Assembly: GCA_040394735.1 (NCBI GenBank)
Contig: JBEBRR010000017.1
Location: 1-64,000 of the forward strand
Direction: 5' to 3'
From: Leadbetterella byssophila_A
GTDB taxonomy: Bacteria > Bacteroidota > Bacteroidia > Cytophagales > Spirosomataceae
DNA length: 64,000 nt
In this document: positions 26,426 to 34,820 of the stretch, one piece after another
Layout: the number at the start of each line of letters is the position of its first letter
How positions within the stretch are numbered: position 1 is the first letter of the stretch
Program-made: the position numbers and the translations under genes
Notes under the pieces: generated by a model
Database searches by the model: none
Seen by the model: only the letters and a program-made list of their open reading frames with translations
What the model was told of the DNA's origin: nothing

Positions 26426-26886
26426 TTCATTAATTTTTCTCTGAATTTATCCAACAGGGCGTTGAGCTGCTCCAGTTCGTTTTTGTCCATGTCCAGGTTA
26501 CTTTCCACCCGGCCGGCCAGTGAACGGCTGATCGCGTCCAGCACTTCTTCCCCCCTGACGGTAATGGTCACGTCACAGGCGCGCCGGTTGGTTTCCTTTT
26601 GCCTGCGGTCTACCAGCCCTTTATAATATAACTTATCTACCAGCCGTGAGGCATTCGACATCTTGTCCAGCATACGGTCAATAATCCCGTTGATGGTAAT
26701 AGGTGTACCGTTCTGCCCCTTTAAAATGCGTAAAACATTATACTGCTCAATACTGATATCAAAATCCTTCACTATTTTATTATGAAAGATAGTTATCAAG
26801 TTATTCGTATATATGATATTTACGATGCATTTCTCGCTCTCCGACTGAAAAGGGCGGGTTTGCTTGATTTCAGTTTCTAAACTCAT
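26422..26886 (-). CDS. MarR family transcriptional regulator
   Basis: A 154-residue winged-helix DNA-binding protein. The segment YNVLRILKGQNGTPITINGIIDRMLDKMSNASRLVDKL carries the helix-turn-helix, followed by the wing (GLVDRRQKETNRRACDVTIT). It likely represses its own operon (lipase-like and propeller genes), responding to an unknown ligand. It is divergent from maf across 60 bases that contain GTTAC...GTAAC half sites, a possible operator. Confidence 0.9.
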   Translation of the reverse strand: MSLETEIKQTRPFQSESEKCIVNIIYTNNLITIFHNKIVKDFDISIEQYNVLRILKGQNGTPITINGIIDRMLDKMSNASRLVDKLYYKGLVDRRQKETNRRACDVTITVRGEEVLDAISRSLAGRVESNLDMDKNELEQLNALLDKFREKLMK

Positions 26887-26946
26887 TTGTTGAAGTTACA
26901 TGTATTTACATAATTTACAAAAGTAACAATAATTCGCAACCTGTTA

Positions 26947-27528
26947 ATGAAAATAAACGAGAAAATTATCCTGGTATCCGCCTCTCCCCGCAGAAAACAG
27001 ATTCTTCGGGATGCCGGGTTTCGGTTTGAGGTAGTATCCACAGCTGTTGATGAAAGTTTTGATCCGGACATACCACCCGAAAATGTACCTGAAATACTGG
27101 CCCGGAGAAAGGTGGAGGCCTTCGGCAAAGCAGAGCCAAGGGAAATCATTATAGGCGCTGACACGGTGGTTATTGTGAACGGACAGATATTCAATAAGCC
27201 GGAAAACCGCCGCGAAGCCGAAGATATGCTAAGCCGTCTCAGCAACAATACGCACCGGGTAGTTACCGGGGTTTGTATTCATACCGCCCGCGGGCAGGTC
27301 ACTTTCTCAGATACCACCCTGGTGCATTTCAAAGCGCTGTCGGAAGAGGAGATCGGCTATTACATTGATCATTTCAGTCCTTTTGACAAGGCAGGAAGCT
27401 ACGGTGTACAGGATTTTATAGGCATGGTGGGAATTGATCGCCTCGAGGGATCGTTTTACACCGTTATGGGACTCCCCGTACACCAGGTTTATGAACATCT
27501 CAAACCCTATATCCGGTTTAGCGAATGA
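26947..27528 (+). CDS. maf: Maf family nucleotide pyrophosphatase
   Basis: A 193-residue house-cleaning enzyme that hydrolyses non-canonical or excess nucleoside triphosphates (dTTP/UTP type) to monophosphates. The signature SASPRRKQIL (about 11-20), GADTVVIVNG, and FDKAGSYGVQDFIG are all present. The length is normal. The stop overlaps the start of the next small gene (ATGA, 27525-27528). Confidence 0.95.
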   Translation: MKINEKIILVSASPRRKQILRDAGFRFEVVSTAVDESFDPDIPPENVPEILARRKVEAFGKAEPREIIIGADTVVIVNGQIFNKPENRREAEDMLSRLSNNTHRVVTGVCIHTARGQVTFSDTTLVHFKALSEEEIGYYIDHFSPFDKAGSYGVQDFIGMVGIDRLEGSFYTVMGLPVHQVYEHLKPYIRFSE

Positions 27529-27770
27529 AAGATCAGGTGATTATATTTCTGAATGAAGAAGACGATAAAGTATACGTAAAAGTACCCGAAGGTTCTGAAA
27601 CCCGGTTTGAGCTTCAGAACCTGGCGGGGAAGCTGATCTCGGAAGCTGTTCACAACAAGGGTCTGCATGATTTTGACCTCACCGGCCTTCCCGATGGCAT
27701 TTACTTTGTTATCGTGAACCAGGATGACAGGATACGGTCGAAGAAGATTGTGAAAGGATACCATCCGTAA
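27525..27770 (+). CDS. Small stand-alone type IX sorting-domain-like protein
   Basis: An 81-residue protein with no signal peptide. Its sequence follows the type A C-terminal sorting domain of type IX secretion cargo: VYVKVPEGSETRFELQNLAG, a middle HDFDLTGLPDGIYFVIV and a closing basic RSKKIVKGYHP. Such domains normally sit at the end of long exported proteins. Here it is free and translationally coupled to maf by a 4-base overlap. It could be a remnant of a lost cargo gene, a decoy or a cytoplasmic beta-sandwich protein. The fold assignment is by eye. Confidence 0.6.
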   Translation: MKDQVIIFLNEEDDKVYVKVPEGSETRFELQNLAGKLISEAVHNKGLHDFDLTGLPDGIYFVIVNQDDRIRSKKIVKGYHP

Positions 27771-27858
27771 TGAAAAACTAAAAGTGAAGGAAAGTATTTA
27801 ATATAAAAGCATGCTCCGTAACTTTTATCTTACCCCCTTTAACTGACAAATTTTGCTT

Positions 27859-28386
27859 ATGAAGAAAAGACTAATTATCGACATGGACGACGTGCTGGCC
27901 GACACCGGCGCGAAGATTCTCCGCCTGTTTAATGAAAAAAACAACCTGAGTCTTACCAAAGATTTTTTTGAAGACAAGGATTTCTATTCTTATGTGCGCC
28001 AGGGCCATTTTATCTCATACCGCGATGAACTTTTTGAACCCGGATTTTTCAGTGATCTCGAGGTCTTCCCCGATGCGGTGGAAGTGGTTAAGGCCCTGAG
28101 CGAAAAATATGAGATATTCGTTGTCTCTGCAGCGGTGGAATTCCCCAATTCCCTTACCGAAAAATACCATTGGCTGGCTTTCCATTTCCCCTTCATCTCC
28201 TGGCGGAACATGGTTTTCTGCGGCGACAAGTCGATTGTTCACGGTGATATCATGATAGATGATCACGCCCGTAACTTCGAGAATTTCGAAGGAGAAACCC
28301 TGCTGTTCCATTCCATGCACAATACCCTTGCCGAGGGCTACCGGCGGGTAAAAGACTGGAAAGAAATTTATGAAATATTGAAATAG
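27859..28386 (+). CDS. 5'(3')-deoxyribonucleotidase (NT5C-type HAD phosphatase)
   Basis: I use the ATG at 27859 (MKKRLIIDMDDVLADTGAK); a TTG two codons earlier is less likely. At 175 residues it matches the small NT5C family. The HAD nucleophile motif is DMDDVLAD, motif II is in FVVSAA, and motif IV is GDIMIDDHARN. It dephosphorylates deoxyribonucleoside monophosphates and so trims the nucleotide pool, which fits its closeness to maf. The heptad-phased tract at 28388-28464 follows the stop at once. Confidence 0.9.
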   Translation: MKKRLIIDMDDVLADTGAKILRLFNEKNNLSLTKDFFEDKDFYSYVRQGHFISYRDELFEPGFFSDLEVFPDAVEVVKALSEKYEIFVVSAAVEFPNSLTEKYHWLAFHFPFISWRNMVFCGDKSIVHGDIMIDDHARNFENFEGETLLFHSMHNTLAEGYRRVKDWKEIYEILK

Positions 28387-28387
28387 T

Positions 28388-28464
28388 TATCAGACGTCAG
28401 CTATCAGACGTCAGCCAGGTGGCAGGTCGCTTCTGAAAGCTGAAAGCTAATAGTCGACAGCTCA
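28388..28464. repeat. Heptamer-phased intergenic tract, 11 units
   Basis: The 77 bases between the nucleotidase and yhhN divide into eleven 7-mers with recurring words. The first two (TATCAGA CGTCAGC) are repeated exactly, making a 14-base tandem at 28388-28415; then CAGGTGG/CAGGTCG, and AAGCTGA/AAGCTAA. Most units keep a similar core (TCAG or AGCT). It is not coding. The same 7-base register is seen in four other intergenic tracts of this window. Confidence 0.8.
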
Positions 28465-28470
28465 AAATTT

Positions 28471-29088
28471 ATGCGTACAAGACTCTTTTTTGCCGTGATC
28501 CTTATCCTGGAGATATACGGCAGCATAGCCTGGCACCGGCCACTGGTGCTCATGACGAAACCTCTTCTGATGCCCGTGCTGATGTATATTGCGTGGCGGG
28601 AAGGAATTACCTCCAGAACCTATTTCAGCGCCCTGTTTTTCAGTTTCCTGGGCGATGTCTTCCTGATGTTCGATGGCTGGTTTATACCGGGGCTGGTCTC
28701 TTTCCTTCTGGCGCATGTATCGTACATCTTCCTGTTCCGGAAAGAATACAGCTTCTCTTTCACGGCCATCCTCCTTTTAGCCCTGTTCACATCGGGCTTC
28801 CTGGTCTTTCTTTATCCTTCAATTCCGGAAAACATGCGGGTTCCGGTGGTGGTATACTGTATCGCTATTACTCTCATGGGAATCTGCGCCGCATCGAGAA
28901 ATACGGCTTCGCGTTCGTCTTACGGCTATGTCGTGGCCGGAGCCGTATTGTTCATTATTTCCGATGCCCTGATTGCAGTGAACCGGTTTTATACGGATAT
29001 TCCCGCAGACGCCCTCTGCATCATGACGACCTACGGCGCAGCCCAGTACCTGATCCTTGAAGGATGGCTTAAAAAAGATTCTCTTTGA
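28471..29088 (+). CDS. YhhN family membrane protein (lysoplasmalogenase-like)
   Basis: A 205-residue polytopic membrane protein with about seven to eight helices. The family signature includes KPLLMPVLMY (about 29-38), FFSFLGDVFLMFD with a conserved Asp, LLAHVSYIFLF and a late ISDALIAVNRF. The family contains TMEM86/YhhN enzymes that hydrolyse the vinyl-ether bond of lysoplasmalogens; other roles are possible. Its last 20 bases overlap the convergent marC gene. Confidence 0.9.
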   Translation: MRTRLFFAVILILEIYGSIAWHRPLVLMTKPLLMPVLMYIAWREGITSRTYFSALFFSFLGDVFLMFDGWFIPGLVSFLLAHVSYIFLFRKEYSFSFTAILLLALFTSGFLVFLYPSIPENMRVPVVVYCIAITLMGICAASRNTASRSSYGYVVAGAVLFIISDALIAVNRFYTDIPADALCIMTTYGAAQYLILEGWLKKDSL

Positions 29089-29653
29089 TCAGCTTGATGG
29101 CAATGGCCAGGATAATCAGGCCGAAAACTTTCTGAAGCACTTCTACCGTGCCCGGTTCCAGCTTCCTTTCCAGCCACCCGGAAGACTTGAGCACCACAAA
29201 GATGAGGATCAGGTTGAGAAAAATCCCGCCCATGATATTGACATCATGGTAGGCGGCCTTCAGTGAGATCAGGGTGGTCATGGTACCCGCACCGGCAATG
29301 ATAGGAAAAGCCAGCGGTACGATAGTAGACCCCTTGCCGTCAGTAGCCATATTGTGCTTGAAGATCTCACGGCCCAGGATCATTTCAAAACTGATAATCA
29401 GGAGGATAAGCGCACCGGCCACAGCAAATGACTTTACATCTACCCCGAACAGCTGGAGAATTTTTACCCCTACAAAAAGATAAATAAGCATCAGGGCTCC
29501 GGAAACCAGGGTAATACGTTCGGGGTGAACATCCCCTATTTTCTTCCTCAGATTCAGGATAATAGGAATAGATCCCAGGATATCGATCACCGAAAAAAGA
29601 ATAATGGTTACGGAAAAAAGCTCCTTCAGATTAAAGTCAGAAAAGAATCCCAT
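29069..29653 (-). CDS. MarC family integral membrane protein
   Basis: I start at the ATG at 29653 (MGFFSDFNLKELFSVTIILF), giving 194 residues, the normal size. Six TM helices are visible, with the family motif VIDILGSIPIILNL in helix I and VPLAFPIIAGAGTMTTLISL in the middle. The biochemical role of MarC/UPF0056 proteins is unsettled. The gene overlaps yhhN tail to tail, and its start lies 14 bases from the end of the aminotransferase gene on the same strand, so they may form an operon. Confidence 0.92.
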   Translation of the reverse strand: MGFFSDFNLKELFSVTIILFSVIDILGSIPIILNLRKKIGDVHPERITLVSGALMLIYLFVGVKILQLFGVDVKSFAVAGALILLIISFEMILGREIFKHNMATDGKGSTIVPLAFPIIAGAGTMTTLISLKAAYHDVNIMGGIFLNLILIFVVLKSSGWLERKLEPGTVEVLQKVFGLIILAIAIKLIKENLF

Positions 29654-29666
29654 GGCTTGAGGCTTG

Positions 29667-30704
29667 TTAATACACAAAATTACGAAGTAACTCGAACAAC
29701 ACTGCAAAATCGACATCGGATATGGCAGGAAAATTAGCAATGCGGAAAGTAGACTCCCGCCACTGACCGTAACCTTTGCCCACTGTTACCCCGTTTCCGG
29801 AAAGATAGCGGGTCAGCCGGTTCACTTCACTGCAGCTTATGGCAACCACCGTAGATGACCGCACCTCCCGGTTTTCGATCAGGGGCTTCATAGATTCAAG
29901 GTTTTCAAGAAAATGATACATCGTGCCTGCCCGCTGCCGTACTCTTCCGGCCACAACGCTCACATTTTCCATCCCTTCCAGCACACGTTTTAACAGGTAA
30001 ATGGCCAGGATATTGGGTGTATAAGGCGTCTGAAATCTGTCAAAATTATCTTCTATGAAAAGGGCGCTGTTATAGTAGCGGTGATCGTTGATCTCCCTCG
30101 CCCTCTGCAGGGCAGACGGAGATACGGCCATTATCCCCATGCCGGACGGGAGCCCCAGACACTTCTGGGAAGAAGATATCCAGATATCGCCTTGTGAAAT
30201 GTCATAATCCACTCCCCCCAGTGACGACACGGCATCGATCATCACCAAACCCTGCGTCTTTTCCCTGACTTTCCGAATAAGTGCAGAAGAAACGGTCGTA
30301 CCATTGGAAGTCTCGTTGGCCACCACACACACATCTTTCGTGCCCGGTGCCCTTACCTCTAAACTTTTCTGAATGTCAAAAGCACAGCCTTCCGCCTGTC
30401 CTGTGATCTTCCCGGTGTAGGCCTTCCATTTTTCTCCGAAAGCACCGTTATGGTAAAACAGCGCATCTTTCAGAAATGACTGGGCACAGATCTCCCAGCA
30501 CTCGGTGGCGGAAGAAGTAAAAAAAACCTTATAGGGGGCCGGGATATTCAGCCGGTCTTTGAACAGGTCCACACATTCTTTCAGCAGGTGCATGAAATCA
30601 TCTGACCGGTGATTCTTTTCCAGGATACCGGATTCAAACGCTTCGGCAGCGAAATCTTTTACGGCCGGGTAAATACGGGAGGGGCCGGGATAAAAATTAT
30701 ACAT
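29667..30704 (-). CDS. Class V PLP-dependent aminotransferase (SerC/AGT-like)
   Basis: A 345-residue fold-type I enzyme. MYNFYPGPSRIYPAV at the start resembles phosphoserine and alanine-glyoxylate aminotransferases. FFTSSATECWEI, VANETSNGT and MIDAVSSLGGVDYDI mark the cofactor pocket and SSSQKCLGLPSG holds the PLP Lys. The C-terminal domain ends in RIANFPAISDVDFAVL. It probably makes or uses serine, glycine or alanine. SerC is the nearest physiological guess, but it could be a serine-pyruvate aminotransferase. Confidence 0.85.
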   Translation of the reverse strand: MYNFYPGPSRIYPAVKDFAAEAFESGILEKNHRSDDFMHLLKECVDLFKDRLNIPAPYKVFFTSSATECWEICAQSFLKDALFYHNGAFGEKWKAYTGKITGQAEGCAFDIQKSLEVRAPGTKDVCVVANETSNGTTVSSALIRKVREKTQGLVMIDAVSSLGGVDYDISQGDIWISSSQKCLGLPSGMGIMAVSPSALQRAREINDHRYYNSALFIEDNFDRFQTPYTPNILAIYLLKRVLEGMENVSVVAGRVRQRAGTMYHFLENLESMKPLIENREVRSSTVVAISCSEVNRLTRYLSGNGVTVGKGYGQWRESTFRIANFPAISDVDFAVLFELLRNFVY

Positions 30705-30956
30705 GAATTTTTCATGATAAGATTTTAATGTTTAAACCTAATACACATAAGTTCCTGCATCGGGAAAAATAAATTTAGCTATGTGAAACAGGCAGATGCC
30801 GCTCTGTACGGCCTTTCAAACTATCTATCTATGTGATTATTTTTCAAAGGTTAACAGAATTCAGTGTAAAACTCCGGCCCTTCACACTTCGGAATATTAC
30901 GGGGAAACCTGAAGAATTTTCAGATCCTTCCCCAGGGGTCTATGTTTTAGATATGC

Positions 30957-31256
30957 TTACACCCTGAGCGGGATACGTATTCTTGGCTTCTCGGCATTCA
31001 TCTCCGTTTTGAACAGGGAAAACCACTGCAGCACCTCGTCCAGGGCAGGCAGGTTAATAGAATACATTACGAACTGTCCTTTCTTCTTGGCAGTCACCAG
31101 CTCAGCCTGTTTCAGAATATCCAGGTGGTGGCTGATGCTGGGCTTTGAAATATTGAACCGGTCGGCTATTTCTCCCGCAGCAGCCGGATTGATCCTGAGT
31201 ATTTCCAGGATCTCACGTCGTGTACCATCATTCAAAGCCTTAAAATACTTATCCAT
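30957..31256 (-). CDS. ArsR/SmtB-type (SdpR-like) transcriptional regulator
   Basis: A 99-residue winged-helix repressor. The helix-turn-helix is AGEIADRFNISKPSISHHLDILKQAELV, followed by the wing KKKGQFVMYSIN. No CxC metal-binding motif is present, so it belongs with the SdpR-like group rather than the arsenic sensors. It is divergent from thrA over about 160 AT-rich bases. The 250-base gap downstream towards the aminotransferase gene shows no recognisable gene or RNA. Confidence 0.9.
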   Translation of the reverse strand: MDKYFKALNDGTRREILEILRINPAAAGEIADRFNISKPSISHHLDILKQAELVTAKKKGQFVMYSINLPALDEVLQWFSLFKTEMNAEKPRIRIPLRV

Positions 31257-31375
31257 GGCCGGGTCACATTAATTAATAATTATACAAATAACTAACTATA
31301 TTTCATTCTGTCAAATAAAAACACCAATTTCTTTGCCAAAAAATGAATAATGCGCTTTAGCGGAATAATAATTGG

Positions 31376-31383
31376 TATATTTG
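31376..31383 (+). promoter_or_regulatory. -7 promoter element of the thr operon
   Basis: TATATTTG matches TAnnTTTG exactly and ends 35 bases before the thrA ATG at 31419. No good -33 TTG is found at the right distance, so the promoter may need an activator or be weak. Confidence 0.5.
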
Positions 31384-31418
31384 CGCAGGATAACCCAGAA
31401 ATAAATTCATTAAATCGC

Positions 31419-33878
31419 ATGAGGGTTCTAAAGTTCGGAGGAACGTCAGTAGGTACGGTAGAAAGCATCACAGAAGTAGCTGAGATCATACAGAAAAAGT
31501 TTTCAAAATCGGCCGGCATAGCCGTGGTATTTTCCGCTATGTCCGGTGTCACCAATAAGCTGCTGGAAGCCGGCAGACTGGCAGCAGCTGGGGCTGCCGA
31601 TTACCTCGAAATTGTCAGAAACCTGGAAGACCGCCATTTTGAGGTGATCAAAAAGCTGGTTCCCGTAAGATCACAAAGCGCTATCCTGGCCAAAGTCAAA
31701 GGCGAACTCAATGACCTGGAAGATTTCCTGAAAGGGATCACCTACATCCGGGAGCTCAGCCCACGCACATCGGACTTCCTTGTGAGCTTCGGGGAGCGGC
31801 TTTCAACGCAGATGATCGCCTTCCTTCTGAAAGAGAAAGGACTGAGCACCCGGTATATGGATGCCCGGCAGGTCATTCGTACCAACAGCCACTTTGGCTT
31901 TGCCGAGGTAGATTTTCACCATACCAACCAGCAGATTATTGAGCATTTCGCTGATCCGGCTGTCATTTACTGCGTCACCGGCTTTATAGGCTCGGATGAA
32001 AACGGCAGCACCACTACCCTGGGCCGGGGCGGTTCCGACTATACGGCCTCTGTTATCGGCGCAGCCCTGAATGCGGAGGTCATTGAAATATGGACGGATG
32101 TTAACGGTATGATGACCGCAGACCCGCGCAAGGTCAAGAATGCATTCTCCATCGCCGAGATCTCTTATTCCGAAGCCATGGAGCTTTCGCATTTCGGCGC
32201 CAAAGTGATTTATCCCCCCAGCCTGATACCGGCTTTCCAGCGGGATATTCCCATTCGCGTGCTGAATACATTTGAAAGCAGCCACCCCGGCACAGTCATC
32301 TCCCGCACGGTCAACCAGAAGGCTTACTCCATTACCGGCATCAGCTCAATTGATGATATTGCCCTGATCAATCTCCAGGGCAACGGCATGATTGGTGTGG
32401 CCGGAGTCTCGGCCAAAGTGTTCGGACTCATGGCCGAAAACAGGATCTCCATTATTCTGATCACCCAGGCCTCGTCAGAGCACTCCATCTGTTTTGCAGT
32501 AGAGCCTTCAGCCGGTGAAAAAGTACGCCAGATACTGGAAAAAGGATTCAAAAATGAGATTACGAACGGTGAGATTGAAAATGTGACCGTACAATATAAC
32601 CTCTCCATCCTGGCGGTGGTGGGTGAAGGCATGCGTTCCAGCTCCGGAATCTCCGGTAAATTATTTTCAGTACTGGGAAAAAACGGGATCAACGTGGTGG
32701 CTACAGCCCAGGGTTCGTCCGAGCTGAACATATCCGTGGTGATTAAAAAGAAAGATATAGCCAAGGCACTCAACGCCATCCATGAATCTTTTTTTGAAAT
32801 TGACGGCTTTACCCTCAATCTTTTTATCCTGGGTCCCACAGGGCTCATAGGGAGAACCCTGCTGAAGCAGATCCAGGCGCAGAAAGACTACCTGCGAAAG
32901 GAAAAAAACCTGACCATCCGGATTGTAGGCATGACCAACACCCGGAAGATGTTGCTTAATCCCGAAGGAATCTGTCTTGACAGCTGGCTGGACAAGCTCG
33001 AAAATGAAGGAGAACCGGTTAACCAGAGTGAGTTTTTTGAAGACATGCAGGCCCTCAACCTGAGCAACAGCGTATTTGTAGACTGCTCCGCAGACAAGAA
33101 TATTACCCAATATTATGCGCCGGTGCTGCAAAGCAATATTTCAATTGTTACTCCCAACAAAGTGGCCAATTCGGGTACTTACGAGGAGTATACCGGCCTG
33201 CGGGATATTTCGCGCAAACGGAACGTCAAATTTCTTTATGAAACCAATGTGGGAGCAGGCCTCCCTATCATTAATACGCTTCAGGGACTCATTAACAGTG
33301 GTGACCAGATCCGGAAAATAGAAGCTGTTCTCAGCGGCACCCTTTCCTACATCTTCAATACCTTCAGCGTGGAGCGTAAATTTGCAGACGTGGTAAAGGA
33401 AGCCAAGGAAATGGGATACACGGAACCTGACCCGCGTGATGACCTCAGCGGTACAGACGTAGCCCGTAAAATCCTGATCCTGGCCCGGGAGTGCGGCTTG
33501 AAGCTGGAGTTCGAAGACGTTGAAAACAGTCCCCTGCTCAGCCCGAAAGCGCTGGCCGCAGGCAGTGTGAATGAATTTTACCAGGTGCTGGAGGAAGAAG
33601 ACGGGCATTATGCCGGCCTGATCTCCGCTGCCCATTCTGAAGGGAAACGACTCCGTTTTATAGCGAGCTTTCAAGACGGCAAAGCCCGTATAGGCCTTAC
33701 GGCGGTAGACGCCGGCCACCCGTTCTATTCGCTGTCGGGTTCGGAAAATATCGTTTCGTTCACTACGGACCGTTACGAGACCAACCCGCTGGTAGTGAAA
33801 GGTCCCGGAGCGGGCGCTGAGGTAACCGCCATGGGTGTTTTTGCCGACATCATCAGTTTAAGTAGTTTTCTAGCCTAA
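31419..33878 (+). CDS. thrA: Bifunctional aspartokinase / homoserine dehydrogenase
   Basis: Catalyses the first and third steps from aspartate to threonine and methionine. I choose ATG 31419 (MRVLKFGGTSVGTVESI, 819 residues), since the canonical KFGGTSVG must lie at the N-terminus. Order: aspartokinase (1-290; LGRGGSDYTASV), two ACT domains (about 320-455; GVSAKVFGLMAENRISI and GISGKLFSVLGKNGINVVATAQGSSE) for feedback control, then homoserine dehydrogenase (about 465-815; LFILGPTGLIGRTLL, TNVGAGLPIINTLQ, DPRDDLSGTDVARKILILARE). It leads the operon thrA-thrB-DUF4254-GT9. Confidence 0.96.
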   Translation: MRVLKFGGTSVGTVESITEVAEIIQKKFSKSAGIAVVFSAMSGVTNKLLEAGRLAAAGAADYLEIVRNLEDRHFEVIKKLVPVRSQSAILAKVKGELNDLEDFLKGITYIRELSPRTSDFLVSFGERLSTQMIAFLLKEKGLSTRYMDARQVIRTNSHFGFAEVDFHHTNQQIIEHFADPAVIYCVTGFIGSDENGSTTTLGRGGSDYTASVIGAALNAEVIEIWTDVNGMMTADPRKVKNAFSIAEISYSEAMELSHFGAKVIYPPSLIPAFQRDIPIRVLNTFESSHPGTVISRTVNQKAYSITGISSIDDIALINLQGNGMIGVAGVSAKVFGLMAENRISIILITQASSEHSICFAVEPSAGEKVRQILEKGFKNEITNGEIENVTVQYNLSILAVVGEGMRSSSGISGKLFSVLGKNGINVVATAQGSSELNISVVIKKKDIAKALNAIHESFFEIDGFTLNLFILGPTGLIGRTLLKQIQAQKDYLRKEKNLTIRIVGMTNTRKMLLNPEGICLDSWLDKLENEGEPVNQSEFFEDMQALNLSNSVFVDCSADKNITQYYAPVLQSNISIVTPNKVANSGTYEEYTGLRDISRKRNVKFLYETNVGAGLPIINTLQGLINSGDQIRKIEAVLSGTLSYIFNTFSVERKFADVVKEAKEMGYTEPDPRDDLSGTDVARKILILARECGLKLEFEDVENSPLLSPKALAAGSVNEFYQVLEEEDGHYAGLISAAHSEGKRLRFIASFQDGKARIGLTAVDAGHPFYSLSGSENIVSFTTDRYETNPLVVKGPGAGAEVTAMGVFADIISLSSFLA

Positions 33879-33890
33879 TATACATACGTT

Positions 33891-34820
33891 TTGGATTCGA
33901 TCAGAGTTTTTGCCCCGGCTACGGTAGCCAATGTTGCATGCGGTTTCGATATTTTTGGACTGGCCGTGGACAACCCCGGTGATGAAGTGATTCTCACCCG
34001 GAGAAATGACAACAGGATCATCATTCAGGAAATCACAGGTGATGCAGGCAAACTCACAAAGGACGAAACCAGAAATGCCGTTTCGGTTCCGATCCTCAAA
34101 TACCTGGCCCACCTGGGCCTGCAGGCAGGCTTTGATATAACCCTTCACAAAAAAATGGCCCTGGGAAGCGGTCTGGGAAGCAGCTCGGCCAGCTCGGTGG
34201 CCGGCGTTTTCGCAGCCAATAAGCTGCTGGGCGAACCTCTGGCCTCCGATAAGCTCCTCCCTTTTGCCATGGAGGGCGAAAGGGTAGCCTGCGGCTCGGC
34301 CCACGCCGATAATGTGGCGCCCGCACTCCTCGGAGGCTTTGTGGTGATCCGTTCCTATGCGCCGCTTGATGTATTTAAAATACCGGTACCTGATAACCTG
34401 TATGTTTCGCTCATCCACCCGGATATTGAAGTAAATACCAAAGATGCCCGTCATATCCTGAAAAACGAAGTATCCATGAATAAGGCCATTTCCCAGATGG
34501 GAAATGTAAGCGGTATGGTGGCCGGGCTGATGAGCTCCGACTATGGTCTCATCGGCCGGTCAATGGTCGATTTCATTATTGAACCCATCCGTTCTATTCT
34601 TATCCCGCAATTTTTCGAGGTCAAGATGGCGGCTATGGACAGCGGTGCGCTGGGGTGCAGCATATCCGGCGCCGGCCCTTCCATTTTTGCCTTTTCAGAA
34701 GGAAGGGAAACCGCCGGGAAAGTGGCAGAAGCCATGAAGGCCCAATTCGAAAAAGTCAATATTCAGGCCACCACCTACGTTTCTAAAATAAACGGGGCAG
34801 GGCCTAAAATACTGGAATAA
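33891..34820 (+). CDS. thrB: Homoserine kinase
   Basis: GHMP kinase converting homoserine to O-phosphohomoserine. At 309 residues it is of normal length. It must start at TTG 33891, because IRVFAPATVANVACGFDIFG belongs at the N-terminus and there is no ATG. The ATP loop is LGSGLGSSSASSVAG (about 93-107) and the late motif is GCSISGAGPSIFAFS. It follows thrA by 12 bases. The stop overlaps the next ATG by one base (TAATG). Threonine synthase, the usual next gene, is missing. Confidence 0.95.
   Translation: MDSIRVFAPATVANVACGFDIFGLAVDNPGDEVILTRRNDNRIIIQEITGDAGKLTKDETRNAVSVPILKYLAHLGLQAGFDITLHKKMALGSGLGSSSASSVAGVFAANKLLGEPLASDKLLPFAMEGERVACGSAHADNVAPALLGGFVVIRSYAPLDVFKIPVPDNLYVSLIHPDIEVNTKDARHILKNEVSMNKAISQMGNVSGMVAGLMSSDYGLIGRSMVDFIIEPIRSILIPQFFEVKMAAMDSGALGCSISGAGPSIFAFSEGRETAGKVAEAMKAQFEKVNIQATTYVSKINGAGPKILE

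Noticed and set aside
28388..28464. CRISPR array or tRNA-like structure in the repeat tract
   Set aside because: Units are only 7 or 14 bases with no spacers, and there are no cas genes or cloverleaf.
30705..30956. Possible small RNA or riboswitch between the aminotransferase and arsR genes
   Set aside because: No stable hairpin with a T run or known leader motif was found; I see nothing definite in this 252-base gap.
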